Numbered from the stretch's first letter, positions 51,807 through 62,722 are shown. The stretch: DNA of 64,000 bases from Acrasis kona (GCA_026419775.2 JAOPGA020001054.1:1-64000); one strand, 5' to 3'. The notes: generated from the letters alone by a model not told the origin. Translations and numbers: made by a program.

Positions 51807-52337
51807 TTAACCCATCTCTGCTTTGTATAATTCCATAAGCTCCTCCTTTGTCATGGAATCCAACTTTTGAATTTGGGCATTATAATCTTTACTGCTCACT
51901 TTCTTGGACTGGGGCTTGTCTCGGCTTTTGAACGAATCCAATTGTTTAAACAATTTTCTATATTTGCTTTCAACCAACTTTTTAGGACTTGATGAAGTTT
52001 TTGGAATTGTTTTTAGGTGTTCCCATAATTTGAATATCAATGTCATCAAACCGAGTGATGTTACCAATGCAAGACCAAGCGAGGGAATGTTAAGAAAATT
52101 TGATAGAATATTGCCTCTATATGTTCTGTTGTAGTTCGACTTGTATCTAACATCATTGTTGCCCGAGATGGTATCAAATTGGTTACTAATCAGGTTGTAT
52201 TCTGTCGACCTCATTGCATAATTTCCTTCGTTGTGTAGGCGATGATATGCATCAGGTATGCAATTACTTATATACGCTCCACGCTGTTGGTCATAATATC
52301 TCTCATTATAATACTCTTGTGTGTTTGGGCCATTCAT
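51807..52337 (-). CDS. Single-pass membrane protein, hypothetical
   Basis: 176 residues from an ATG at 52337; the frame goes further up, but only with a GTG. One membrane segment at ~85-107 (LGLALVTSLGLMTLIFKLW) separates a Y/N-rich N-terminal part from a K/S-rich coiled C-terminal part ending MTKEELMELYKAEMG. No family recognised. Single exon, downstream of the P5A ATPase on the same strand's far side. Confidence 0.6.
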   Translation of the reverse strand: MNGPNTQEYYNERYYDQQRGAYISNCIPDAYHRLHNEGNYAMRSTEYNLISNQFDTISGNNDVRYKSNYNRTYRGNILSNFLNIPSLGLALVTSLGLMTLIFKLWEHLKTIPKTSSSPKKLVESKYRKLFKQLDSFKSRDKPQSKKVSSKDYNAQIQKLDSMTKEELMELYKAEMG

Positions 52338-52428
52338 TGTAAGAAATAAAACAATCACAAGAAAACATCACAGAGGGAAGAATTTCAAAAGTCACAGAAT
52401 AAAAAGAATAATTTTTTTAATCATCACT

Positions 52429-55400
52429 TCACATTACAATGTTATCATCTGGTGCAGGGAATAGGAAGGAACACAATTTTTCATAAACTGCCACCGCAAC
52501 CATGTTTCCAACCAACATGATCAACAACAAGCTCCTGAACGATTCATCTTGAATCTCTACCAATTCCAATTGTTCGTTCAAAGCAGGCATCACTCCGCTA
52601 GCACACGTCAAACAGGCAGCCGCCACTCCGCTCAAAACAACCAACAAACCTTTGTTCTCAAACAACGACTCCATGAATGGTCTTCCACAGTAATTATTCA
52701 CAAAAGTAACAACCGTCTGCATGCTCGTCACCACAAACACAACAGTGTTTAACAAATTAGGCTCAAAAGTACGTTCCTTCTCCGTTCCAATGCTCTTGCT
52801 AATCTGTAGATCAGGTGGACTCGATAACTTACTAGATTGTACGCACAAATACAAAGTCACCAAGTGAATAATGAATTGGCCCATGATGCTAGTCATCATG
52901 TAGCACGAAAAAATACGAGTATGAGGTCTCTGTGTGCTTAATACCTGCACAGGTCTACTTCTAGATATAAACAAGAAGCACAACGTGATTCCGAAGCCAG
53001 TGATGATCATTTGAGCGTCTCCAAACTTTACGCCATCTAGATACAATACGCTTAAGCTATAAGCACTTACTAAACAATTAAGCGCCAATATCTTGTACAT
53101 TTGCATGGTGGTAGCTAACGTGCATCTACCCTGTCTAATGATATTGACGGTGGCTGCAATGTTGGGTACTTTGGAAGTGAATGGACTGGCAATGCTTGCA
53201 TCGCCTAATCGAACCATGTTATTGTCTTGCATCTCTGCAGCTTCCTTTTGTAACCTTCTCATTTCTTCTAATCTCTCTGCAAATGATAGTTTCTTATCGG
53301 TCGCGGTGGTGGCAGCTGGTGGTTGTGAAGGTGGAATGGTTGGAGCGGTGAGCGCTACGCCGGTGGTGGTTCCATTGGGCGTGGTTGTGGTGGATGGTGC
53401 AGCTTGGTCAATTAATGCAATACCAACATGTGCTTGCTTAAGTGCACCTACGTCGTTGGTGCCATCTCCACACATGACCGTAAAGTAACCTTGGTTCTTC
53501 AAACTAGTCAACACTAGTTCCTTTTGGTCTGGACTCACTCTGGCGAATACAATGGTACGCCTAGCGTAGACGTCCATCCAAGCGTCCTTGTCGTGCAAGT
53601 GTTTGCGTTGTAAGAAGGTCAACGCTTCTCCGCTCACGCACAAATCATGTGTTTTGGTCAACTTTGTTACGATTTGATCTTGATTGCCATCCTGTGTAAA
53701 CGTCTCGATTACGTTACCACTCTGATCAAAGAACGAACAAGTTTCTCCGTCGCGAGATAGCACTAATAATGGTCTGGATACCATATTGAGTTGACGAGCG
53801 ACATGACATGCAGTGAGCGGATTGTCGCCAGTGATCATGATCACCCTGTGTGCGCTGCTCATCAACGCTTGTACAGTTTCCAAGGTCTGTGGTTTAATGT
53901 CGCTCTCGAAAACTGCAAATGCAACAAAATTCAAATCGCGTTCCACTTCATCTCTGGTCAACCTATCTATATTAGAAGGTTCCAATGACCTGTTGGCCAA
54001 CGCGATTACTCTTCCTCCCTGTAACGTTAATTCTCTCACGATATCATCATAGTCCTTTGGTAAAGACGATATTTTGATCATGCTCTTTAATGACTCCGGT
54101 GCACCCTTTACAAGCGCCGTTATGTTCTTATTAACGCTCGCTACAGTGCTCATTCTCTTCAAATCACTATCGAATGCAAATCGCTTCAAAATGTTAATTT
54201 TTTTGCACGATTTGCAGGTCGCGGAAACCATCGTGTCGTTTGAAGAGTCATCGTTGCTAGCAAATTTGAAATCGCTACCAATCACGCCTGCTTGTTCCAT
54301 GGGATCGCCCAACATTTTTCCTTCCAATTCAATCAGCGAGTGACATCCCGATAACACAATTCTTGCCTCGTCGTCATCTCTGGAATTTTCCAATCTCACG
54401 ATTTTTTTTAAATTCATCTTGTCGCTGGTAAGTGTTCCCGTCTTATCGAAGCAACACACTCTTACGCGACCAGCGAATGGAATGCGGAAGGGTTCGGTGC
54501 AGAACACGCCTAATTTAGAAAGAGCCAATAGGGATGTGTTGACCGCCATGCTCAGTTCCATGGGTAGTTCTGGCGGTACTACGCTGGTGATGATTAATGT
54601 ACAATTCAAAAATAATTTGTAACGACTTCTGGCGGGATCCATTAATCCCTTGTACATGACGTAAGCAGATGCGCACACTGCGAATACTAACAAGAAGCAA
54701 ATGAAAAGTAATGCTTCTACATTGTTCGCGGTGACTCTTTCGGTGGCGTATAGAATGGTCCTCAATAACTTTCCTTGCATGGTTTCGAAACCTGTGCGGA
54801 GAACGATTCCGACGCATCCCTTATCTGGTGTGGGCGGTAGTGATGTTGATTTTTGTGGCCATGCTTGTAACACTCTGGTACCTCCGAATATAATGTGACG
54901 TTTGTCCTTTTTTTTTAGTTCCAATAATGTCGAGTCAGGTTCCGATTGATGTGCGTCTTGAACGGATTCCTTCATTTGTGGAGTGCTTTCTCCGGTGAGG
55001 AGAGCTTCGTTGGTAACGGCTTTGCCATGCATCAATAAAATGTCACAAGGACATACTTGATCGGGTAGGTTGGGATCGTGTCTGGGAATGCTGACCACGT
55101 CATCGGGTAATAGATCGGATGAAAGTATTTGCTGCCATTTATTTCCTCTGTATACGTGTAGAAGGTAAGGCTTTGCTGCCATCTGACGAACTTGACGAAG
55201 GTTGCGAAGCCTCGAAGTGATGACTGTGGACTCGAACACAAATAACATGACTAGAGTGAACACCGAGTAATACCAATATTCGTCCAAGCACCATAGGAGT
55301 ACACAAAAGACCTGAAATACAAAGAAGGGTGCTAGTGCGTGCTCCTTGAATAGATCGAAGAATTTTGGTATGGGAATGTCAAACTTGTTGAGGCCGTAAC

Positions 55401-55965
55401 GGTCGCTTGCTGAAAGAATGCTTGTGTGTGTGGAGTAGTGATCTGATCCATCCTTTGAGGATAGTTTACGGAAGTACCCTAGTGTGGGGTGTTGGACTTC
55501 GTATGGGTATCTTGTACGTTTGAATACCTTTTCGTTTTGATCGTAAACATATCTTCTCTTTTGATACTCGAAAACTATTTTATCTTGATGCTCGGGTCTG
55601 TGCAGTAGGGGCACAATTTCAACAAAGCCCTTGTGGCGGTGAGGTTCAATCAGAACAAATTGTGAGTTTGTTGCAGAACGTTCTTGTGAGAATTGTATTT
55701 TGCTGCGCAATTTAACACTCCAATAGGCGATTAACAACGATAGGATTTCCGCAAGTATCAATATTGGTAGTGTGAACATGACCCAAATACGAGGTGAGTC
55801 CCCAGATTCGCGAATTAAGTACTCATAGTTTATAGATAAGACGATTGGTAAAAGTACTAAGAATGGTGTAACATTCAAGTAAAAAAGTATATGTCTTTTG
55901 CGTAAAAGAGATACTTTTTTAATGGTGTGATCGCGCTCTATTAAAGAGTCCCTGTTCTCTGACAT
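52429..55965 (-). CDS. ATP13A1: P5A-type ATPase (ATP13A1/Spf1)
   Basis: P5A ATPases of the ER pull mis-inserted transmembrane helices out of the membrane. 1178 residues, one exon. The P5A mark PPELPMELS lies in TM4. The phosphorylation site DKTGTLTSD is at Asp507. Then come MITGDNP, GDGTNDVGALKQAHVG and ~10-12 TM segments. The N-terminal beta-rich domain ahead of the A-domain (VCPCDILLMHG, TGESTPQMKE) is also typical. A T/P-rich insert of ~40 residues follows the hinge motif, at about 860-900. All catalytic residues are present. Confidence 0.96.
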   Translation of the reverse strand: MSENRDSLIERDHTIKKVSLLRKRHILFYLNVTPFLVLLPIVLSINYEYLIRESGDSPRIWVMFTLPILILAEILSLLIAYWSVKLRSKIQFSQERSATNSQFVLIEPHRHKGFVEIVPLLHRPEHQDKIVFEYQKRRYVYDQNEKVFKRTRYPYEVQHPTLGYFRKLSSKDGSDHYSTHTSILSASDRYGLNKFDIPIPKFFDLFKEHALAPFFVFQVFCVLLWCLDEYWYYSVFTLVMLFVFESTVITSRLRNLRQVRQMAAKPYLLHVYRGNKWQQILSSDLLPDDVVSIPRHDPNLPDQVCPCDILLMHGKAVTNEALLTGESTPQMKESVQDAHQSEPDSTLLELKKKDKRHIIFGGTRVLQAWPQKSTSLPPTPDKGCVGIVLRTGFETMQGKLLRTILYATERVTANNVEALLFICFLLVFAVCASAYVMYKGLMDPARSRYKLFLNCTLIITSVVPPELPMELSMAVNTSLLALSKLGVFCTEPFRIPFAGRVRVCCFDKTGTLTSDKMNLKKIVRLENSRDDDEARIVLSGCHSLIELEGKMLGDPMEQAGVIGSDFKFASNDDSSNDTMVSATCKSCKKINILKRFAFDSDLKRMSTVASVNKNITALVKGAPESLKSMIKISSLPKDYDDIVRELTLQGGRVIALANRSLEPSNIDRLTRDEVERDLNFVAFAVFESDIKPQTLETVQALMSSAHRVIMITGDNPLTACHVARQLNMVSRPLLVLSRDGETCSFFDQSGNVIETFTQDGNQDQIVTKLTKTHDLCVSGEALTFLQRKHLHDKDAWMDVYARRTIVFARVSPDQKELVLTSLKNQGYFTVMCGDGTNDVGALKQAHVGIALIDQAAPSTTTTPNGTTTGVALTAPTIPPSQPPAATTATDKKLSFAERLEEMRRLQKEAAEMQDNNMVRLGDASIASPFTSKVPNIAATVNIIRQGRCTLATTMQMYKILALNCLVSAYSLSVLYLDGVKFGDAQMIITGFGITLCFLFISRSRPVQVLSTQRPHTRIFSCYMMTSIMGQFIIHLVTLYLCVQSSKLSSPPDLQISKSIGTEKERTFEPNLLNTVVFVVTSMQTVVTFVNNYCGRPFMESLFENKGLLVVLSGVAAACLTCASGVMPALNEQLELVEIQDESFRSLLLIMLVGNMVAVAVYEKLCSFLFPAPDDNIVM

Positions 55966-56159
55966 GTGTTCTGGTCAACTCTTATTTTACACGAATCTTT
56001 GTAAACTGTGTTTGATGGTTTGTTCGAAAAGAGTTTTTAAGTCTACAGTTAATATATATATCGATTATTGTGAAAGCTGTTTGATGGATTGGTATGCATC
56101 TTGAAGATTTCGTGGTATCCTTCAACTATTGTAATTTCACCATAGTCAACTTTTGAAAA

Positions 56160-56604
56160 ATGAACAGATCCTTGCAAGGTAAGGTTATTTTCGAATCTTG
56201 TTCTTATTCCGCAGGTATCTCTCCAGTTGCTCGTCGTTTGTTACTATCGTCATCAAACAGACCAGCGAGAATTTTCCCAATGGTTCCTTCCTCGCGCAGC
56301 TCATCTGTGGCATCATACGTCGACCACTTTAAGCACAACCCACCAGGTAAACTCTACAATATATTAATGCGTTACACTTTTAGTTGATACTGTCAGTCAG
56401 GTCGCTCTTGTTCCCGTTGTCGCAGCATCAAACCCTTCATTATTGTTGGTGGATCTATACTTCGCAATAGCAACTATGGCCAACTACACCGAATACAATG
56501 CATTCAGCATCTGGTTGGACTACATTAAGAGAAAGAGACAATTTTTCATTTGTTTAACGGACGCACTTTTAAAACTAATTATTCTGTATTGGGTATTTGG
56601 ATAA
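56160..56604 (+). CDS. Small mitochondrial-type membrane protein (three exons)
   Basis: Three exons (56160-56178, 56215-56346, 56384-56604) with introns of 36 and 37 nt give 123 residues; the unspliced frames look like noise. The first ~35 residues are basic and S/R/L-rich with no acids (VARRLLLSSSNRPARIF), which is a good mitochondrial presequence. A hydrophobic helix (VALVPVVAASNPSLLLVD) and a second (ALLKLIILYWVF) follow, between them an IKRKRQ basic turn. This looks like a small inner-membrane subunit, possibly of respiratory or ATP synthase complexes, but I do not recognise it. It ends 9 nt from the stop of the FYR-WD gene. Confidence 0.68.
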
Positions 56605-56613
56605 ACATTCATT

Positions 56614-59600
56614 TTAATTAGAACTGTTCTGATAATAAATACAAACATTTCCTTTCTCACCTGTAATGCACAACAAGGCTGCTTTGGAATGAAAACACAA
56701 AGATGTGATACTCTCTCCATCCATGTCAACCAAAATTCCACCCAGAGCACCAACAAAGCTGAAATGAAATATCAAAACTTTTCCTCTTGATGTTCCTACA
56801 ATAGCATAAGGGGCCGCCGAGGGTAAGGGAGGAGCCATGGCGGTAATGATATCGCGTTTGCCTTGCGTCGTGCTGCTCTGAGCTCTCTCAAATTCCTTTA
56901 CAAGTTTTATTGTTTTATTTACCATATCAATAATAAAAGCTCCACAATGACTCTGGCTGTTCTCTTCCGTAAGATAGTAAATCAGTGTGTTAAGGTTTAA
57001 AGTGTTTTCTCTCTTGTCAAGACTCATTACATGAATATTTTGTATGATGATTGGTAGTGATGGGTCGATAGGTAGGTTAAAACACAATTCATTGCCAGGA
57101 CTCCTCCGATAGTCAAACATGCATAGTTTTGTTCTTGTTGAGCACAAGACGTAATCTGGAGAGGAAGGAATACTGCTTAAGGAGAGAATGGGATCGTCTG
57201 GATCGTCATGAATAACGGTTTGGTTCTCTATAGAGTCCCATTCTTCATTAAAAGTATAAACGATTAACAAACCGTCCTGACCGGACGTGATGACTGTGTA
57301 TTGACCTTTAGAACTAACTGTTAGGAACATATCATTGATGCGATCTGTATGACCCTTCATATAAACAAGACAGGAGGACAAACTAGAACAGTCCTGGTCG
57401 GTTAAAAATAACTTGACACCAAAAGATGTGACGGACTGGACATCCTGCGTATCATCCAGAGTAGGAGAGCAGGCACCATCAAGAAAACGGCCTGCTATTA
57501 CAATCGCATTTGCGTCGGGTGAGAATTTAGCAAAATAAAATTCTTCCTCAATGGAATTGTTACAGATTGTTTTGACAGTTTCCCATCTGCTTCCTTTTAA
57601 TGAAGTTAATTTTACAAAAGATTTAGTACAGATTAAAAGTAAAAGTTGAGAAATTGGACTAAAACAAGAAGATATAATTGGCTCACTTCCAATGTTAGTT
57701 TTGGAGTGTAATAAAAGTCTATGTTGATTGCTTATTTTTTGTATAGGTTTGGTTGACAACTCACTCTGTGTCGGAACTGTCATTAAAGTAGATGAGAATG
57801 TTGATTGATTTTGTTGATCCTGTTCTTCCTCTTCCTGGTCTTCTTCCTCTTCGTCGTCTTGGTCATCATCGTTCATGGTTGGTGAAGATACTTGGTTGAC
57901 TGGCGAATTACCTGCACCTGGTGACCTGGTCGGAGAGTCATTCATCTTATCTGAAATGTAACTTCTATCGCTAACGGGTGTTGTCCGCGTTGTGTTTAAT
58001 GGATAATTTTCTGGTGATCCTGCAATTGGAGAGATGGGTTCACAGAGCTGATCCAACAAACTTTGTGAATTAACTTCATTTGCTTCCTGTCCTGTGGGCG
58101 GAGCTTTGGTCTTGGCGTTCACAATCTCTTCGTTGCTGCTTTGGTTGCTACCGGGTGTGAGTTTAGGATCAGTAACATTCAAAGCCGGTGAAGATGAGAA
58201 CTTTTCATGTATGGAGTCGTACTCTGTGTAGGTTAGGTTGGGTTCTTTTTCAATCTCTTCGTCGGAAACGTCAACTATTTTGTCTTCATCTATTTGGGTC
58301 TCCTCTTGTCTTGTTGGCGACGACATATTATCTTTGGGTGATGTGAGACCTGTCACAACAGGAGGCTTAGCTGGGCTTGAGGGAACTTCAATGTTTAGGG
58401 TGTCTGGAATGTTGATGACTGTTGTAGGTGGGGAGCGAGGAGAGGATACATGTAGGACTGGAGACGTTATTGTCTCTTCAACAGGAGATTTTACGGAGTC
58501 GCTCACAACGTCTTCCATCTCTTCATCCTCAACATCTTCAATTTCTTGCCTAACTTCTTCCGTAGAAGTATTCAATTGAATTTGTGGGGAACCAGCGATG
58601 AGTGTTTCTGGAATGATTGTATTATTGTTAAGTGTCTCCGAAACAATTGTGTCCGGAACAATTGTATCCTCAATAACTTCATCATCGCTTATTACTTCGT
58701 CTACATCCTCTTCAGTATCTTCAAGTGCGTCAGCTGCTATAATTGCAGGATCCTCATCATAAAAGTTAATTTTTGTAAGCTTCCGCCTGAGGTTTACAAA
58801 AAAATGTTTAGACATGTTTTCTTCGTTTATGTTGTCTTCGTTATCATCGTCAGAATCAGAGACGATATCTTGTTTCTTCTTCTCTTCTTCTGTTTTTGTA
58901 AGACTATAAATGTTTCCATCCATCAAAGAATCAATTGAAGACACAGGCCGAGGGACCTCTGCATCTGGTGTAATTTCGTTTGATTTCCGTTTCAATCTTT
59001 TTGTGGATAGGGAAGTTGTTTTTCTCTTTCTTCTCTCCACGGTTGGTTTCACCTCTTGGGTTTCTTCCACAGTTGGTAAAGTCTCGACTTGACGTGGAGG
59101 TTTGATTTGAGGTTCAGGTTCTGCAGTATCGCTTTGGTAGTCATCTCCCATGAGATCTTTCAATTCTTGCTTGAGTGCTTTTATAGCGTCAAGTTCACTG
59201 CCGAGTTGGTGAGTTAGTACTCTCTCCCATTGTTCATCGTTCAAACCCATAAATGCATCTTTTGTGTGTGAAGTGGTAACCTCGACTGGAGCCATGATCT
59301 GTCTATTAAGAGCATCTATTAATTGTGCATCCAAAAAACCGAAAAGTTTCGGCCCTGTATTCCTTGCGAATTTTATGTCTGCTTCTTTACATGCGAGATT
59401 CCAACACGTGCTCGCGCTATCAGCCGAAAACTCTTCACCCGTCTCTTTGTTCACAACTATAAATAAAGGTCCCTGAACACCCTCCTTAACCATTACTTCG
59501 AAATCTATATTTGATATTGTACATTCAGCGTGATATCCAATGGTGTAAGGGTGGATTCTTTCGCTACTTTTACCCTAATTGAATGTTATATTTACCAGTA

Positions 59601-59681
59601 AAAATTCCTTACTGATTTTCTCCAATATCTTTCCTCATGCTGAGAGCCCTTGTATTTTGTTCCAAGATCTAGAATCTTCAT
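56614..59681 (-). CDS. FYRN-FYRC protein with C-terminal WD40 repeats
   Basis: Exon 1 (59681-59613) and exon 2 (59574-56614) around a 38-nt intron give 1009 residues. The N-terminus is a full FYR unit: FYRN across the intron (IHPYTIGYHAECTISN at ~30-45) and FYRC at ~58-115 (GPLFIVVNKETGEEFSADSA, GPKLFGFLDAQLIDAL). FYR domains occur in chromatin proteins such as MLL and TBRG1. Residues ~130-620 are acidic and disordered. From ~650 on come WD repeats (VYMKGHTDRINDMFL, VITSGQDGLLIVYTF). FYR joined to a WD propeller is unusual. It is likely a nuclear scaffold. Confidence 0.82.
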
Positions 59682-59794
59682 TTTAGATTCTTTCAACTCG
59701 AACGGCGTGGTAATATCGTGATCCTTTTATTGTTATTACCCCTAAACGACTGTTTATACCTTTGAACATGAAGCACCCGATTTATTTTGCATTA

Positions 59795-59810
59795 TCAAGC
59801 ACGTGCTTGA
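59795..59810. promoter_or_regulatory. Perfect 16-bp palindrome with CACGTG (E-box) core
   Basis: TCAAGCACGTGCTTGA lies 114 nt upstream of the FYR-WD gene start. CACGTG is the classic bHLH/bZIP site, and the symmetric flanks extend beyond it. Confidence 0.45.
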
Positions 59811-59903
59811 ATTATTCAGATGACCTTTACAAAAAATTAAGTAGAACGAACCATTGGAAAGTAACAAGTACCAAAAACACACAACAATTACCTCATAAAA
59901 TAT

Positions 59904-61112
59904 TTAATAATTACATTTATAGTGTTCTTTAATGTGACCCGATGTGAAATTTACCTTTGGTTGGAACTTGACCATGGTTTTCTTTTGATAGCACCACTTC
60001 TCATATCTATCATAACTCCACGAGGCACAAACAGCATCTCTCCGGCAACCCTCTTTACATTCATCAACGGATGGGCATTCCCACTTAATGTAAGATCCCG
60101 ATAGGGGCGTGTCAAACTCTTCAAAAACCTCTTCTTTTTCGTTATTGTACATTTTAAAAAGTTGTTCGTAATTGAGTTTGGTAGCATTTTGACTTCTTCT
60201 TGACCTGACGTTGAGTGGATCTCTTTCATAAAGTTCTTGCAACTCGCGAGGTTTTAAGTGATGTAATGTGATGGGAAACCGACAAGCGTTTTGTGGCCAA
60301 GAGGTAAGTGGACCTAACATGTCTTGATGCATGTAACTTTGTATTGAGTAATCTAGTAGAATCCCTCCAACTTCAAACTTTAGACAGAATGCTACGGAAG
60401 CGTCACCAAAACATTTATCATACCTTACAATGCAGTCGTTTAACTTGAGGAGCAGTTTTTCAACTGCTGGTCTTGATAAAATAACTCCGGTACCTCCATA
60501 AGCAAAATTTGGAGAGTGCTCAAAACTTGTTATGTTGGAACAACCCTTAACAACTCTGGCTAGTCCAAGATACAAATCTTTGCTTGGGTCATAACGTTCC
60601 TTGTTGGAGTTCAAAAATGCCACTAGTTCATCCCAGAAAACATATGTGTCATCATCTATGATTACGTACCAATCCTTATCTGGATGTTTTTCATAAAGAA
60701 ATTTGAACCCAGGAAAGTACTTATGACGATCTACATCCCATCCTACAGTATCTTCCACTCGCGAAATCTTTTTATCGCTCCTAAGTAACTTCTTGGCATC
60801 GAACTCTTCTTTTACGATTCCGGTCATAAAATGATGCCCAATGTACGAATTATCATCAGAAAGATAGTATACATTGAGTGCATGTTGAAGAAAAGTAAGT
60901 ATTTGAATAGGAACTCTCTCTGCAACAACATCTGTACCAGTCTTGACGCCAATCACAAATTTATCTGCCCCCTTGAAATGCGTGGACTGGGAACTCTGTG
61001 TAAAGTGAATCATATTTCGTTTATGTATTATATAAATGTTGCCACTTATCATCCACAACACTGCACCTGCAGCAAGCACAAAAATCACAATGTACAGGTG
61101 TCTAATCTTCAT
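59904..61112 (-). CDS. GT31 galactosyltransferase with PAN-like tail (C1GALT1-like)
   Basis: A type II Golgi-type enzyme of 402 residues with a short cytosolic head and TM at 7-25. The GT31 block is clear: FPGFKFLYEKHPDKDWYVI, then IIDDDTYVFW with the metal-binding DDD at 153-155, FAYGGTGVILS and CFGDASVAFC. This resembles core 1 beta3-galactosyltransferase. The C-terminal ~65 residues have six Cys and Trp (CPSVDECKEGC, CASWSYDRYEKWCYQ) in a PAN/apple-like pattern that may bind glycans or protein. Donor and acceptor sugars cannot be told. Confidence 0.88.
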   Translation of the reverse strand: MKIRHLYIVIFVLAAGAVLWMISGNIYIIHKRNMIHFTQSSQSTHFKGADKFVIGVKTGTDVVAERVPIQILTFLQHALNVYYLSDDNSYIGHHFMTGIVKEEFDAKKLLRSDKKISRVEDTVGWDVDRHKYFPGFKFLYEKHPDKDWYVIIDDDTYVFWDELVAFLNSNKERYDPSKDLYLGLARVVKGCSNITSFEHSPNFAYGGTGVILSRPAVEKLLLKLNDCIVRYDKCFGDASVAFCLKFEVGGILLDYSIQSYMHQDMLGPLTSWPQNACRFPITLHHLKPRELQELYERDPLNVRSRRSQNATKLNYEQLFKMYNNEKEEVFEEFDTPLSGSYIKWECPSVDECKEGCRRDAVCASWSYDRYEKWCYQKKTMVKFQPKVNFTSGHIKEHYKCNY

Positions 61113-61432
61113 GTTTGTAAAAGGACAAATTCATTTTTGGGTAAATTTGGTTCAAGTTTAATTTTGGAAACTTGCAGACGGAGATACTATTCGCCCTCAC
61201 CTCAGAACCTTCGCCTTACTTTTTAGGGGATGAAGTAATAAATAGATTTATGATTTCTCGAGAATAAGGTGAGCTCAAAAAGAATATTGACTTGTATTTT
61301 TTTTTAATAAACTCTGTTTTTGAAGGTTGATGTTGGAGGATGGGATCAACTATAGCATCTAATCTAATCTTGTCATTTACGTCAAATAAATTTTATTGCT
61401 GAAACAAGTCCCACGCGTTTTTAGCATCGATT
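61113..61432. other. Spacer
   Basis: About 320 AT-rich bases between two minus-strand genes. Nothing was recognised. Confidence 0.5.
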
Positions 61433-62722
61433 TTAATGCGTTTCCTGATGGCTTTCATCATGGCTATCGTTTTTTGTGGACTTTTCCGACTTTTTGATAG
61501 CAGAAAAGAACTTGTACCTTTTGAATAGATTTGGGAACATGAACACACTACAATTTATTACAAATAATGGGATAAACCAAGCTGCCAACACGGCCACATC
61601 TTCTGCAATGAAACTCTTATGGCTGCCAAATAGTAAAAACCTTGCACCGCGCACTCCATGATACATCGGCAGTGCCTTTCCCATCAAATAAAAAGAGCTC
61701 TGTAATTCATTAGGCATCATGGCCTGGGATGTGGCATAATTCAGAACCATCGCAAGAGGATATAAGAATATAAAGAAGGGGCCACAAGTTACAACAATTA
61801 ATTCTACAATTTGCATAAATGTGAGCATGACAAGAACGAGATACAGCCAAAAAGGAACAATACCACTCATAAACTCTGACCCAAAAGCAAACATTATCAT
61901 ACATATGGCTAAGCAAATTAAAACTGCATTAATAAAGTTATGAGCAGTTCTTATCAGTAGAATTTGATATAACCTCACTTTTCCAAGTAGTACATTCCAA
62001 AGTGCAGATACATTAGATGCAGATGCCGTTGCTAGTAAGAACAGATACATCATGCACAAACTAACAGCTCCGTCCTCTCCAGTATGTGTTATAGGTCTAA
62101 TGTTAATTTCAGTGATTGGTACGGGGTTGAATAGAATTTGTGGGTCCACATTAGTGGTTAAGATCCCACCCTTGTAGTTTTTGGCCAGGCTATCAATTAT
62201 CACAGTTGAGCTTGCATTCATGTATGCGTATAGTAGTCTGTTTATGACGTTGATTCCACCATAATGTCTACCTTGGTCAAATATATAGGAAAGGCTCTGC
62301 GAATACGGTTTCTGTCCATCTAAACCTGCGTAGAAGTTCTTGGTAAAGTTCTCCGGTATTACTAATGCACCCCATGCACCTTCTGTTAAAATGTAATTGT
62401 ACGGGTCGTCGATAGTATAATCGAATCGAATGCTTAGACCAGTTACGTTGGCTAAAATGTTCTGGAGTATGGAACCGACAATGGATTGATCATGATCCAC
62501 CACCACAATGTCGATGTTTTGGGTAAATGATGTTGGGGACCATGTGGCTCCGAGTTGTAGTGCAATAATAAGTCCCATCAAAATCAAAATCAGTAATGTT
62601 ATGATAAATGATATCACAACTCTCCTCAAAATGTCTTTTCTTACATCTTTATGAAACAAGTGAGGATAATCTGCTGTAAGAATGGCATGGTCATGCGACG
62701 GTGCAGGGGCACTGTCTGACAT
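61433..62722 (-). CDS. SNG1/DUF3533-family membrane protein
   Basis: 429 residues, one exon. One TM follows a ~35-residue cytosolic head (VVISFIITLLILILMGLI); then a large lumenal region with IDIVVVDHDQSIVGS and IRFDYTIDDP, and five to six C-terminal spans (MMYLFLLATASASNVSALWN and on). This is the layout of the SNG1/YhgE-ABC-2-like family. Yeast SNG1 is linked to drug resistance and lipid asymmetry in the plasma membrane; the substrate is unknown. It ends in a K/S/H-rich tail. Starts at an ATG at 62722. Confidence 0.87.
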   Translation of the reverse strand: MSDSAPAPSHDHAILTADYPHLFHKDVRKDILRRVVISFIITLLILILMGLIIALQLGATWSPTSFTQNIDIVVVDHDQSIVGSILQNILANVTGLSIRFDYTIDDPYNYILTEGAWGALVIPENFTKNFYAGLDGQKPYSQSLSYIFDQGRHYGGINVINRLLYAYMNASSTVIIDSLAKNYKGGILTTNVDPQILFNPVPITEINIRPITHTGEDGAVSLCMMYLFLLATASASNVSALWNVLLGKVRLYQILLIRTAHNFINAVLICLAICMIMFAFGSEFMSGIVPFWLYLVLVMLTFMQIVELIVVTCGPFFIFLYPLAMVLNYATSQAMMPNELQSSFYLMGKALPMYHGVRGARFLLFGSHKSFIAEDVAVLAAWFIPLFVINCSVFMFPNLFKRYKFFSAIKKSEKSTKNDSHDESHQETH

